This document shows positions 23,681-32,015 of a stretch of 64,000 nucleotides of DNA, piece by piece. Origin of the DNA: a virus; the IMG/VR virus record IMGVR_UViG_3300017992_000019, positions 1 through 64,000 of that record. One strand, given 5' to 3'. Below the pieces are notes generated by a model, which was given only the letters and a program-made list of their open reading frames with translations, did no database searches and was not told where the DNA came from. A program made the position numbers and the translations under genes. Every line of letters starts with the position of its first letter. The first letter of the stretch is position 1.

Positions 23681-24052
23681 ATGGCACGATCAAGAGTCAC
23701 ACTCAAAGAGGGTCGATCTTTTTCGACCGCGCGCCGGACTTTTTTGCTAGACCGGCCGGTGATCATCGGGAACGAAACCGAGATCGCCGAGCTCAAGGGG
23801 AACAGTCGTTTCGAGGTCGAGGATCTCGACTCCCCGGGTCCGGCAAAGCAGAAAGCGACCAAGCCTCCCCCGGCAAAACCGGAGACCAAGCCGGAGACCA
23901 AGCCGGAGGAGAAATCGGCGCCGACCTCGGGACCGATCACGACCTCGTCTCTCGCGAAGTCGACCGAGTCGACCTCGAAACCGGCGAAGTCGAAACCCGC
24001 GAAGCGGAGCAAGGCGAAGTCGGGCAAGAAAAAGTCAACCAAGAAAGGATAG
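23681..24052 (+). CDS. Small protein with folded N-terminal half and Lys-rich tail
   Basis: ATG 23681 follows AAGGAGGATCTCAAG. The first 55 residues look folded (VTLKEGRSFSTARRTFLLDRPVIIG). Residues about 58-123 are a Pro/Lys/Ser/Thr low-complexity tail ending in repeated K-S-K-K. The following gene has the same plan, a short N-terminal domain (RIQVAAGRPFQV against RVTLKEGRSFST) plus a tail, so the two may be diverged paralogues. The position after the capsid gene suggests a head or head-completion protein; the basic tail could touch packaged DNA. Confidence 0.6.
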   Translation: MARSRVTLKEGRSFSTARRTFLLDRPVIIGNETEIAELKGNSRFEVEDLDSPGPAKQKATKPPPAKPETKPETKPEEKSAPTSGPITTSSLAKSTESTSKPAKSKPAKRSKAKSGKKKSTKKG

Positions 24053-24058
24053 GTCGAC

Positions 24059-24598
24059 ATGGCGCGAGTGAGAATCCAGGTTGCGGCCGGTCGACCTTTC
24101 CAGGTCGACGATTTCGGGCCCGAGGTGTCGCGCTCTCGAGAGGGCGCGATCTACTTCCGGCCGGGCGTGCTCACGGTCACGACCGAGGAGCTCGAGCACG
24201 TCCGGGCGAAGTATCCCGAGCACGGGGCCCGGATTCGGGTGCTCGGGTGGGTCAAGGAGGCCGGTGTCGCGGGTGACACCCCCCGGGAGACACCGTCTCC
24301 CGGCCGGCCGGCTGAAAAGCCCCAGGAGGCGCCCGAGGCGCCGGCCGCGGGCGAGGAGCCGGGCAAGACCGAGGAGCCGTCGGAGACGGCCGGAGACGCC
24401 TCGACAGGGGCAAAACAGGCGCCCGAGGCGCCAGAAACAGCCGAAAAGCCGAGCTCGAGCACCGAGGAGGCACCACCGGTCGGCGAGGCCGGCACCGGCG
24501 AGTCGAAACCCGACTCGGCCGAGGAGGCCGACAAGGGCAAGGGCAAGGAGAGCGGCAAGGGAAAGCGCAAGCGTAGGAGCAAGAAAAAGTCGAGTTGA
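24059..24598 (+). CDS. Small folded domain with long Glu/Pro/Ala tail and basic end
   Basis: 179 residues. The N-terminal 65 residues resemble those of the preceding gene and include PGVLTVTTEELEHVRAKYPEHG. The remaining 110 or so are a disordered acidic tail closed by a very basic GKGKRKRRSKKKSS. The double-hairpin element copy B lies at the junction (24272-24304) and supplies the peptide AGVAGDTPRETPSPG. Likely a virion-associated protein by position. The acidic and basic blocks resemble nucleic-acid mimicry or binding, but this is conjecture. Confidence 0.55.
   Translation: MARVRIQVAAGRPFQVDDFGPEVSRSREGAIYFRPGVLTVTTEELEHVRAKYPEHGARIRVLGWVKEAGVAGDTPRETPSPGRPAEKPQEAPEAPAAGEEPGKTEEPSETAGDASTGAKQAPEAPETAEKPSSSTEEAPPVGEAGTGESKPDSAEEADKGKGKESGKGKRKRRSKKKSS
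24272..24304. repeat. Double-hairpin element, copy B (inside a gene)
   Basis: GGTGTC-N6-GACACC, 6 nt, GAGAC-N3-GTCTC. Stems and spacings equal copies A and C; loop bases differ. It falls where the folded domain meets the low-complexity tail of its host gene, and is read in the same frame as copy C. Confidence 0.7.
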
Positions 24599-24637
24599 TT
24601 GCGACCTCGTTTGGCGGTGCTCAAGAGGAGTCGCGCA

Positions 24638-24997
24638 TTGTTACGGGTACACACATGCGACGGTTTGACCTCAACATTTGACCTCGAGGACAAGGAGCAA
24701 GCGGAGCGGTGGTTGCAATTGTTGAAAGATCCAAAGTTCCAAGAGTCGATCACGGGATTGACGATCTCGCACCGCGGGGTTTTGTTTTCTCTGTCGAGGC
24801 CGCAAGGATTCCAGCGTCAATTTTATTTCGCCGAAAGGGTCGAACCCGTCCCTCAGAAAAAGATAAAGGGGGGCGAGCGCCTCCTGTGCTATGCCGACGA
24901 CGTCCGAGTCGGTCTCATGGTGCACGAAGCGCAACGAGCGGTTCGAGTAACACTCAACAAAACCGGACGACAAAGGTTCAACCCTTTCTTACGATAG
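24638..24997 (+). CDS. Hypothetical head-region protein, about 119 aa
   Basis: TTG 24638 is proposed as start because AGAGGAG lies 7 nt upstream; an upstream TTG at 24599 in the same frame has no ribosome binding site. The protein reads as alpha/beta: LLRVHTCDGLTSTFDLEDKEQAERWLQLL, then TGLTISHRGVLFSLSRPQG, FYFAERVEP and a basic end. No family motif. It may be a head-completion or decoration factor by position only. Confidence 0.55.
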   Translation: MLRVHTCDGLTSTFDLEDKEQAERWLQLLKDPKFQESITGLTISHRGVLFSLSRPQGFQRQFYFAERVEPVPQKKIKGGERLLCYADDVRVGLMVHEAQRAVRVTLNKTGRQRFNPFLR

Positions 24998-25007
24998 GAG
25001 GTTTCAA

Positions 25008-26534
25008 ATGACAGTTTCCTTGCAACGTGTGGATCAGATCCACAAACCGGACAACTTCGACGATTCCCTCAACGCCGCGTCGGTCGCGGGCATCGAAGGG
25101 TCGGCGGTCGACTATGCCGATTTCGTGACCGGTATTCTCTCGCAGATCAAGAGGATCATTCACGGGAGCGCGGCCGGCAATTGGCACGATGACATTGAGA
25201 GTGCGGCCGACTCAATGGTCGACCTCTACAACCGGGCGACACTCGAGGGCAAGAACATCCTTGTAAATCGCCTCAACCTCAACGACGTCTCGGTGCCGGC
25301 GACGCAAAACTACGTCGCCTTGACTGGCACCGGCAAGCCCGACAAGAACATTGCGATCTCGGTTTCCAATCAAGGAGCCGTGACCGCGCAACTCGCCGGC
25401 GCGATCGGGTCGCACAGTCTCGACGAGATTTCCGGGTCGAATGCGCTCCGGCCAAAGAGTCTCGTCGCGGTTTTCGACGGATCGACAGGAGATCCGATCC
25501 TGTCCTCCGGCCGTCGGGTATGGGCTTTGTTGCAGGTCGGATCGGCCGCGACCGACGGAAATGCGTTCGGCGACACCGGCAACGATCAGGGTCAACTCTC
25601 ATTCGTGAGAGCAAACTCGACCTACGCCGATCTTGAGGCGTGTCCGGTCGCGGATATCGAAAGCACCGATATCGTGTATGCGTTCACGTGGCGCGACGAT
25701 CTCAACGACATGCCCGAGGAGTTTTTCCGGGGCGATATCGAAAGCGCGGATCCTCAGTCCGGCGTCGTGGTATCCCTCGACTCGGCATACGACGGCGGGC
25801 AATACATGGAGGTCGACGGCAACGACGTCGACATTCGTCTAGCCGACACGAAATCGTGGATCTTCCGCAACGGCGCGGCGGGACAGATCATCTTTCAGTT
25901 GACCCGCAACGACACGACCGGCGACACCCTCACGCTCACCCTCGACGGTCTCGACGTCAACGTGCCGTCGGGGCAAACGAGTTTCTCGCAGGGGATCGTG
26001 GTCGACGACGACGATCAGGATATCAACATCGGCGTGACTCAGGGAGAGATCGACTCGACCGCGCTCACCGTCGAAGCAACCGCGGGCGACTTGCTCGCGA
26101 AAGCCTCGGCCGACGTGAAATTCCAGACCGTGCGCGAAACGACCGCGTTGCCTCTCGACGACGCGACGACCGGCGCGATCTCCGGCGTGGGATCCGGGAG
26201 TCATGCGTCGATCGCGGCCGCGATCAAGGATGCTTACGAAAACGGCGGCGTCGATCTGACTCTCAAGATCACCGTGCTCGCGAGCAACTACGGGCAAGGC
26301 GTCAACATCCCGGGAGCGATTCAGGATATCACGGCGAATCCGATCGACATGACCTCCCCGTCGACGGTCGAGCAACTTGTGTTCCTCAACGGGCGCCTCT
26401 TGCACGGCGGCAGCGTCACAACCAAAAACGACGTTTATGTCGGCGACACTCCGGGGTCGGGCGACATAAAGGTCGATTTCCCGAAGGGAGTAAAATCGGG
26501 CGACGTGATCATTTCGGCGGTATTGGCGCAGTAA
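25008..26534 (+). CDS. Large head-decoration or fibre-like structural protein
   Basis: 508 residues after AGGAGGTTTCAA. The N-terminal 60 or so residues are helical (SAVDYADFVTGILSQIKRII). The rest is beta-rich with many Asp, Gly and Thr (FSQGIVVDDDDQDINIGVTQGEIDSTALTVEATAG), resembling fibre or decoration modules. No enzymatic motif. The position between capsid and neck genes suggests a head fibre or outer decoration protein. Family not recognised. Confidence 0.6.
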   Translation: MTVSLQRVDQIHKPDNFDDSLNAASVAGIEGSAVDYADFVTGILSQIKRIIHGSAAGNWHDDIESAADSMVDLYNRATLEGKNILVNRLNLNDVSVPATQNYVALTGTGKPDKNIAISVSNQGAVTAQLAGAIGSHSLDEISGSNALRPKSLVAVFDGSTGDPILSSGRRVWALLQVGSAATDGNAFGDTGNDQGQLSFVRANSTYADLEACPVADIESTDIVYAFTWRDDLNDMPEEFFRGDIESADPQSGVVVSLDSAYDGGQYMEVDGNDVDIRLADTKSWIFRNGAAGQIIFQLTRNDTTGDTLTLTLDGLDVNVPSGQTSFSQGIVVDDDDQDINIGVTQGEIDSTALTVEATAGDLLAKASADVKFQTVRETTALPLDDATTGAISGVGSGSHASIAAAIKDAYENGGVDLTLKITVLASNYGQGVNIPGAIQDITANPIDMTSPSTVEQLVFLNGRLLHGGSVTTKNDVYVGDTPGSGDIKVDFPKGVKSGDVIISAVLAQ

Positions 26535-26593
26535 ACCGATAACCTTTTGACGCGATTGGCTCTCTTGAGAGAGCTCAAGCGAGAGGTGGAATC

Positions 26594-27136
26594 ATGGTTG
26601 ACAAACTCGAGGACATACACGACGACAGCGTGCGAGGCAAACTCACCGGCTTTCAAGAGAACGCCGACGAGCTCGGTGCGGAGATCCTCCGGTTGCGGAA
26701 AGCGGCCGAGGACAAGGCCGCACTTGTAACCGCGGCAAGCGCGATCGAGAAACGTCTCAAGGCAATATGGGACAAGGTCTCGGCGGATCTCAAGGCCGAG
26801 TTATTCGATCACGACGAGGCCAAGATTCGCGCGGACCAAGCGAGGATCATGGTCGAGACCGTGCGAGAGATCGTGCAGATCAATGCCGAGGAGGCCGCGT
26901 CAATGAAAGGCAAGGTTTCCGGCCTTACGCTCGCGGTCGACCGGATCCAGGCGAAGTTCAATCAGGAGGCCGCGAAGTATGAGCGGCACGCGGCAATGGA
27001 GGCCGAGGAGGATGCACTCGCGGCCGAGCGTGGTCGGTCTCGAGGTATTCCAAAACGGCAAAAGGCGAAGTCGAAACCACCGACGAAACGAAAGCCGGCG
27101 AAGCGCAAGCCGGCGAAAAGGAGCAAGCGGCGTTGA
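26594..27136 (+). CDS. Coiled-coil protein with basic C terminus, 180 aa
   Basis: ATG 26594 follows AGAGAGGTGGAATC. Residues 10-145 are almost entirely helical with heptad-like spacing and Glu/Ala/Lys richness. The last 30 residues are K/R/P-rich (RQKAKSKPPTKRKPAKRK), resembling histone-like tails. It overlaps the next gene. Possibly a virion protein contacting DNA, or an assembly factor. Confidence 0.55.
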   Translation: MVDKLEDIHDDSVRGKLTGFQENADELGAEILRLRKAAEDKAALVTAASAIEKRLKAIWDKVSADLKAELFDHDEAKIRADQARIMVETVREIVQINAEEAASMKGKVSGLTLAVDRIQAKFNQEAAKYERHAAMEAEEDALAAERGRSRGIPKRQKAKSKPPTKRKPAKRKPAKRSKRR

Positions 27137-27594
27137 GCCCGACACCCGACAGATTTCCTGGCACCCGGGAGGAAACCGAGATCAAGATCCTCCCCGAGAG
27201 CTCGGATCCCTCCGAGGAGGGAGTGATCCGGCTTGTGTCGGGAAACTTTCGTATGCGAGACGGGCTCGGAGTTTTCAACCCGCGTTCCGGGAGCGGTGGT
27301 CTCACCGAGGGCGATCACAAGGTGCTCGATTTTCTCGGGCACGCGATCGTCGAGGATGCTTACGAGGAGATCACTTACACCGGGAGCAAGGTCTCGAATG
27401 TCACGATCTGGACCGACTCGGGCAAGACGATCAAGATCCGCGAGTATCAATACACTTACTCGGGAAGCAAGATCAGCACCGAGACGATCATTCAATACAA
27501 CGGATCGGGAGTCGAGGTTGAGCGGTTGGTTTTGACGTACACTTTCACCGGTAACAAGGTGTCGAGTATCGACTATGAATACTCGACACCATAG
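27133..27594 (+). CDS. Beta-rich structural protein, 153 aa
   Basis: Starts at TTG 27133 overlapping the upstream TGA. The C-terminal 80 residues contain three similar Tyr/Thr/Ser-rich beta units (EEITYTGSKVSNVTIW, REYQYTYSGSKISTETI, VLTYTFTGNKVSSIDYEYS), like YD/KGS-type repeats seen in fibre proteins. Probably a virion surface protein. The weak start may keep its level below that of the upstream gene. Confidence 0.55.
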   Translation: MSPTPDRFPGTREETEIKILPESSDPSEEGVIRLVSGNFRMRDGLGVFNPRSGSGGLTEGDHKVLDFLGHAIVEDAYEEITYTGSKVSNVTIWTDSGKTIKIREYQYTYSGSKISTETIIQYNGSGVEVERLVLTYTFTGNKVSSIDYEYSTP

Positions 27595-27605
27595 GAGCTC
27601 GGATC

Positions 27606-28208
27606 ATGCCGGTTGTGATCCCAGGACAGACATTCCCGGTCGCGCTATTCGACGACGTCAACGAGATTGCGCTCGCGGTTGCCGATGGGGTTGCACTTCC
27701 GGCGAACACTCGCGGATTGATCATTGCGTCGGTCGACGGCGCGGGCGACGTGCATTTTGTTCAATCGGACAGCGAGGGCAACTTGCGGGTCGCGAGTCAA
27801 CCCCCGCAACCTCCGGCCGGCACGACCGAGTTTGTGCTTGCCGTCCCGGATGGGAGTCTCGAGATTTCGGCGCCTCCCGATTATCACGAAACGGAGTCGT
27901 CGGTGATCGGGAGCTCCGTCGATTTGTATTTGCAGTCATTCACCGCGGGCGCGGGAGGAGATCCGAGCGAGCGAGGGAGTCGGATCGATATCTTATGGCG
28001 CGAGGGAGCGGGCCCGACCGATCACGTGGTCGAGCGGGTCTATATCTCGGGACAGTCGGTCACGATCACCTTGCCGGACGTGCACAAGGCGCGCGACGGC
28101 CAGGCGTTGACCGGCGACGGCACGACAACGAAACTCGTGATCCGCAGATATCGTTTGTCGAATGCAGATCAAGAGGTTGACGCAGTCGTGAGAGGTTATA
28201 CCGAGTAG
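27606..28208 (+). CDS. Putative virion protein, 200 aa
   Basis: ATG 27606 after TAGGAGCTCGGATC. A beta-rich protein with segments GLIIASVDGAGDVHFVQSDSEGNLRV and VYISGQSVTITLPDVH; no Cys, no motif. It belongs to a run of six structural-looking genes with short gaps. Role (decoration, head fibre or neck) not determinable. Confidence 0.5.
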   Translation: MPVVIPGQTFPVALFDDVNEIALAVADGVALPANTRGLIIASVDGAGDVHFVQSDSEGNLRVASQPPQPPAGTTEFVLAVPDGSLEISAPPDYHETESSVIGSSVDLYLQSFTAGAGGDPSERGSRIDILWREGAGPTDHVVERVYISGQSVTITLPDVHKARDGQALTGDGTTTKLVIRRYRLSNADQEVDAVVRGYTE

Positions 28209-28217
28209 GAGAATTGA

Positions 28218-28901
28218 ATGCCGGTTCAGGTACAAGGCACAGTTGATCTTGACGCGCACGTGGCACCCGGCCGCGTGAAAATGCACCAAGACCTCTCGAT
28301 CATGATCAACCCGTTTTCGTATGAGGTCGACGGCAAACGGAATCACTACGCCGGCGTTTTGGGACAGTCGGTCACCGACGACGCGACAAACTATGTCTAC
28401 CTCAACACGGCCGGCACCTTGCAAGTCAACACGACCGGGTTCCCGGACGAATCGCATATCCGACTCGCTCGGGTGATCACCCTCGACGGATTGATCCGGG
28501 ACATTATCGACGAGCGCGTGCTCCTCACCGGATCTCTGGATCTCGAGATCACGTATGCGACGAGCGGCGGGCAGAGCTCGACAACCGAGACGACCTATCA
28601 ACAGAAACTCCGACTCACGACGCCGGATCTCCCATTGGGCGACTACTTGATCGAGTGGTATGCCGAGGTCAAGCACAGCAACGCGACGCAAAGTGAGTAT
28701 GTGCAAGCGAGGGTTGAGGTCGACGATACCAGTGAGATCGGGATCTGCGAATGGTGTTTTCCGGCATGGGACGATTTCGGAGGCATGTCGTTTGCCGAGA
28801 GCGTTTCCGGCGTGCACACTTTCGATCTCGACTTTCGCATACAAGGCGGCGGGACGGCATATATTCGGCGAGCTCGGATGCTCTTTAGGAGGCTCAAGTG
28901 A
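28218..28901 (+). CDS. Putative virion protein, 227 aa
   Basis: ATG 28218 follows TAGGAGAATTGA. The N-terminal half contains DLSIMINPFSYEVDGKRNHYAGV; the C-terminal half contains TTPDLPLGDYLIEWYAEV and HTFDLDFRIQGGGTAYIRRARMLFRR, a jelly-roll-like beta pattern common in phage adhesion or decoration proteins. The 3' end overlaps the next gene by 4 nt. Confidence 0.5.
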   Translation: MPVQVQGTVDLDAHVAPGRVKMHQDLSIMINPFSYEVDGKRNHYAGVLGQSVTDDATNYVYLNTAGTLQVNTTGFPDESHIRLARVITLDGLIRDIIDERVLLTGSLDLEITYATSGGQSSTTETTYQQKLRLTTPDLPLGDYLIEWYAEVKHSNATQSEYVQARVEVDDTSEIGICEWCFPAWDDFGGMSFAESVSGVHTFDLDFRIQGGGTAYIRRARMLFRRLK

Positions 28902-29512
28902 GTTTCAAAACCACAAAGAGCTTGACCGATTTCGCGAACGATGCGATCGACGCCGACAAGTTTTTCGCGGAGCACGCCGCGAGCTCGATCGCCGTCAAGC
29001 TGATCATGATCGAAGTGCAAGACGACGGCGCCGTCGATCTGTATCACGAATCAGAACCAACGACCTCGGAGAAAACGACTCTCGACACGTTGGTCGCGTC
29101 GCACGACGGGCAACCGACGATGAAATTCCGATACCTCGCGCCGACAAAGTTGGTTCCGGGCGAGGTCGACGTGACAGAAAACGCAAACTGGCAAGACCTC
29201 GGCGCGACCGTGACGACTCTCGGGAGTTTTGTTTCTGATGCGTCGAAAGCATGGGGCCGAGTTGTCGGCGAGGTGAAAGCAGACGGATCCGGCGCGGAGT
29301 TGAGAGTGATCCGGGAGAGCGACGGCGCGGTGCTCATGGCCGCGGTGCACAGCGTGAGCGACACGGCCGAGGCATGGGTGCACGTGCAATTTTGGGTCAC
29401 ACAAAACCAGCCGACCGACACCGATTGCTTTATCTTGCAAGCCCGGCGAAACGGAGCAACGTCGTTCAAGGTGCGTTATGCGAGCATGTCGTTGCTTGAG
29501 AGGTTTGAATGA
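28898..29512 (+). CDS. Putative virion protein, 204 aa
   Basis: GTG 28898 (GTGA overlap). The N-terminal 90 residues include a helical start and KFRYLAPTKLVPG; the rest is a beta-rich domain (AWGRVVGEVKADGSGAELRV, AWVHVQFWVTQNQ, SFKVRYASMSLLER) resembling the preceding gene's C-terminal module. Probably part of the same surface complex. It ends with an ATGA overlap. Confidence 0.5.
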   Translation: MSFKTTKSLTDFANDAIDADKFFAEHAASSIAVKLIMIEVQDDGAVDLYHESEPTTSEKTTLDTLVASHDGQPTMKFRYLAPTKLVPGEVDVTENANWQDLGATVTTLGSFVSDASKAWGRVVGEVKADGSGAELRVIRESDGAVLMAAVHSVSDTAEAWVHVQFWVTQNQPTDTDCFILQARRNGATSFKVRYASMSLLERFE

Positions 29513-29733
29513 GCAAGCGTTCCACATGGCCGAAGTGGGTCACGATCGGGATTCTGATCACGGTCGCGGTGATCCTGATCGGTTGGGATATATACGTCGC
29601 AGTCAACGACGAGGAGGGCGACACGATCTCCGAGATCCTGTTGTGGGTCGGCGAGCACCCGATCCTCCCTTTCGCGTTTGGTGTGCTCATGGGTCACTTG
29701 TTTTGGCCGCAGTATAAGAGGCGCGAGGCATGA
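29509..29733 (+). CDS. Two-span membrane protein, 74 aa
   Basis: Residues 10-30 (WVTIGILITVAVILIGWDIYV) and 52-66 (PFAFGVLMGHLFWPQ) are hydrophobic, joined by an acidic DEEGDTISE loop. The final GHLFWPQYKRR pattern is recalled from small phage membrane proteins. It lies within virion genes, 29 kb from the lysis cassette, so besides holin-like activity a superinfection-exclusion role is possible. Confidence 0.6.
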   Translation: MSKRSTWPKWVTIGILITVAVILIGWDIYVAVNDEEGDTISEILLWVGEHPILPFAFGVLMGHLFWPQYKRREA

Positions 29734-30032
29734 CCGATTATCACGAAAGCAAGGTCGTCGCTTTGATCGGCGTTCCGAATGGGGCCACAAAGCAATTCAC
29801 GGCACCCTCGGCATTCGTTGCGGGATCCTTTCGCCTTGTGCTCAACGGTCAAGTCTATGAGCCGACCGACGACAAGTTCGGTTGGACCGAGATCAGCGAC
29901 ACGGTTGTCGAGCTCACGACGGCGCCGCGCACCGGCGACGTCTTGCAGGCTTTTTATCAAGAGCTTTCGGCCGTGCCGGGAGTCGGCAACGTGAAAGGAT
30001 CTCCCTTTCACCCGACCGACTCTTACCCATAG
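29730..30032 (+). CDS. Small beta-rich structural protein, 100 aa
   Basis: ATGA-coupled to the membrane protein. Contains FRLVLNGQVYEPTDDKFGWTEISDTVVELTTAPRTGDVLQAFYQE, split by short turns. This LNG-x-Y...P-x-x-GD-x-L pattern is frequent in phage tail or neck proteins with a beta sandwich. Role unassigned. Confidence 0.55.
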   Translation: MTDYHESKVVALIGVPNGATKQFTAPSAFVAGSFRLVLNGQVYEPTDDKFGWTEISDTVVELTTAPRTGDVLQAFYQELSAVPGVGNVKGSPFHPTDSYP

Positions 30033-30041
30033 GAGAGGACA

Positions 30042-30323
30042 ATGCCGTTTCCCAACGAGCACGCCGCGAGGCAAAAGGATCCGGGACGGTACAAGTCGTT
30101 TCGTCGGATGCGGCCGAAAGGTTTCCCGGCCGGGATCGATGCGATCATTGGGATCCTTGGTCGCGGGTTGAGCGAGATCCAGTCGTTGCGATTCGACAAG
30201 GAGAAATGGTCACCGGAGGCCGCGCGCAAGTGGCTCAAGGAGCACGGGTTCAAGACCGAGCTCGAGCCCGCGGGCAAGCCAAAGGAGAAAGTCGAAAAGA
30301 CGTTTTGGGACGGGGTGATCTGA
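30042..30323 (+). CDS. Capsid-protease-type accessory domain ending in FWDGVI, 93 aa
   Basis: The body (PNEHAARQKDPGRYKSFRRM, GIDAIIG, then RFDKEKWSPEAARKWLKEHGFK) matches, from memory, a small domain often appended to phage capsid-protease and scaffold proteins. Here it stands alone. It ends VEKTFWDGVI, the same terminal peptide as the scaffold-like protein and the zinc-ribbon protein at 36228. The combination suggests a protein that is carried into the head or binds the shell. ATG 30042 follows TAGGAGAGGACA. Confidence 0.65.
   Translation: MPFPNEHAARQKDPGRYKSFRRMRPKGFPAGIDAIIGILGRGLSEIQSLRFDKEKWSPEAARKWLKEHGFKTELEPAGKPKEKVEKTFWDGVI
30303..30323 (+). repeat. FWDGVI-coding repeat, copy 2
   Basis: TTTTGGGACGGGGTGATC plus TGA at the 3' end of the 93-residue protein. 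It differs from copies 1 and 3 by one base in the Gly codon and by the stop codon. Confidence 0.9.
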
Positions 30324-30324
30324 C

Positions 30325-30510
30325 ATGAGACGGATCGCGATTCTGTTGACGGTGCTCGCGGCGTTCGCGTTCGGGTGTGCGACGTCAAGCAAGGGAGCGA
30401 AAAAGGAGACCGAGGTCGAGGAGCCGAAGGAAAAGAAAGCCGACGACGAGCTCCCGGCGTGGTCAAAATTTCCCGAGGAGAAAACCGACGACGAGGAATC
30501 CGAGGAGTAG
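30325..30510 (+). CDS. Small lipoprotein, 61 aa
   Basis: The N terminus MRRIAILLTVLAAFAFGC is a lipoprotein signal peptide with C18 as the lipidation site. The mature part is a short, highly charged Lys/Glu/Asp chain. The start is 1 nt after the upstream stop, so translation should be coupled. It is unlike an o-spanin (no Pro-rich region, no partner nearby). A superinfection-exclusion lipoprotein that blocks a host receptor, or a virion- or envelope-altering moron gene, is more likely; not proven. Confidence 0.65.
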   Translation: MRRIAILLTVLAAFAFGCATSSKGAKKETEVEEPKEKKADDELPAWSKFPEEKTDDEESEE

Positions 30511-30513
30511 GTT

Positions 30514-31611
30514 ATGCCGGCGCTTGCAAGAGGACAGGAAAACACACCGTCGATCATCAATTGGTTTACGACGGTCAACGGTGTGCTCACCGATATGTTC
30601 GCGGTCGAGTTTCAGATTTGGGATATCACCGGAGGGTTGCCGGGCACCGTGATCTTTCCGACACCGGGCGACGCGAATGATTGGGAGGATGTGACAAGCA
30701 ACGCGGGTCACTACTCGGTCGGGCACTATTACGCATACGACTCGGGCAACGCGCAAGGCTGGACTCCCGGACTCGCCGAGCCGATCGGAACGCACCGGAT
30801 CAAGTGGCGTTGGAAAGCGACGGCCGCGGCGCCGTACCAATCCGACGCCGAGGATTTCGAGGTGCTTGTGCAGTCGGCCGGGAGCTCGACCGACACGTAC
30901 ATTTCGGTTCAAGACGTGCGCGACGAGGGTCTCGACGTTGCGACGTATCCCGACGACAAGGTGCTCGCCTATATCAATATCTGGCAAGCATTTCTCGAGC
31001 GCGCGTGCCGGCAATGGTTCAACGCGCGGTCGTTGATCCTCGAGGTCGACGGCGACGAGACCGACACGATCTTTCTCGGCGTGCCGATCATTTCGATCGA
31101 CTACGTCAAGATCAACAACTCGGGCGAGGAGCTCGACGAGACGTTGTATCGGGTCTACAACCGCAACGGAACGCTCGACGACAGGCACAACCCGAAAATC
31201 TGCCTTGTCGGGCCCGACGCCTATCAAGATATTTTCGTTGCGCCGGTCACATGGGGCCGGTTGCGGTTTCAGAAAGGGCGACAGAATCAGGAGATCAAGG
31301 GGATCTTTGGGTACGTCGAAAGCGACGGGTCAACCCCGCACCTGATCAAGCGCGCGCTCCTCAAGCTAGTGATCGAGAAACTCACCGAGCCGATCTATGA
31401 TGCCGCGGCCGGGAGCTCGGTCGCGCCGATCCTCGGGTCGATCCTCGAGGAGGAAACCGACGATCACCGAATCAAGTATTCCGGGGCCCCGGTTACGGAA
31501 CGCCGGCCGGGTCTCTCGGGGATCACCGAGGATCCCGAGATCCTCGACATAATCAAATTGTATCGGGCGCCGATCGGAGTCGCGGCGCCGTCGCATTGGA
31601 GTATCACGTGA
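30514..31611 (+). CDS. Head-tail connector (adaptor) protein with N-terminal extension
   Basis: 365 residues. Residues 1-125 are a beta-rich extension (FAVEFQIWDITGG, HRIKWRWKA). From about 130 the protein has the gp6/gp15-type connector signature: VQDVRDEGLDVATYPDDKVLAYINIWQAFLERACRQWF split into helices, followed by LILEVDGDETDTIFLGVPIISIDYV and a C-terminal helical part. Connectors of this type dock below the portal ring. The next genes are neck proteins, agreeing with the call. Confidence 0.7.
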   Translation: MPALARGQENTPSIINWFTTVNGVLTDMFAVEFQIWDITGGLPGTVIFPTPGDANDWEDVTSNAGHYSVGHYYAYDSGNAQGWTPGLAEPIGTHRIKWRWKATAAAPYQSDAEDFEVLVQSAGSSTDTYISVQDVRDEGLDVATYPDDKVLAYINIWQAFLERACRQWFNARSLILEVDGDETDTIFLGVPIISIDYVKINNSGEELDETLYRVYNRNGTLDDRHNPKICLVGPDAYQDIFVAPVTWGRLRFQKGRQNQEIKGIFGYVESDGSTPHLIKRALLKLVIEKLTEPIYDAAAGSSVAPILGSILEEETDDHRIKYSGAPVTERRPGLSGITEDPEILDIIKLYRAPIGVAAPSHWSIT

Positions 31612-32015
31612 CCTTGCCTCGTCTCATACACCCGATCGACGTGACGATCGAAAAGATCGTCAAGGCGTCGACGTATTACGACGAGGATGCCCGCGAGCCG
31701 ATCCAGCAGGCCGCGCGGGCGGTGCCGGTGGTTGTCAAGGGTCAACCGAAATGGACTCGGCAGTTCGGGCTTGACATGGAAAAGGGAGGAGCTCGAGAGA
31801 CCGCGGCCGGGTACGTGCTATTCCGCAAGGTCGATCTCGACGCGGTGAGCGTTACGCTCGAGGACAACGATCGGATCACGAAAATGGGGCACGTCGAGTG
31901 CGACGTGTATGTGATCCGGCTGGAATGGACCGGGCACTATCCCGATCAGGACGGGCCGAGCATGGTCAAGGCGCATTTCACAGATCGGCGACCGTCAAAG
32001 GGAGTCGAGGACTAA
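31608..32015 (+). CDS. Neck/stopper-type protein, 135 aa
   Basis: GTG 31608 is chosen (TTGGAG upstream, GTGA overlap with the connector stop); an in-frame TTG at 31596 is less likely. Contains PRLIHPIDVTIEKIV, a KGQPKWTRQFG segment, and a small beta barrel: AGYVLFRKVDLDAVSVTLEDNDRI and CDVYVIRLEWTGHY. The length and small-barrel pattern fit head-completion stopper proteins. Coupled to the next gene by a TAATG overlap. Confidence 0.6.
   Translation: MTLPRLIHPIDVTIEKIVKASTYYDEDAREPIQQAARAVPVVVKGQPKWTRQFGLDMEKGGARETAAGYVLFRKVDLDAVSVTLEDNDRITKMGHVECDVYVIRLEWTGHYPDQDGPSMVKAHFTDRRPSKGVED

Noticed and set aside
30325-30510. Lipoprotein as the outer-membrane spanin
   Set aside because: Not adjacent to the lysis genes, no Pro-rich linker, and no overlapping partner.
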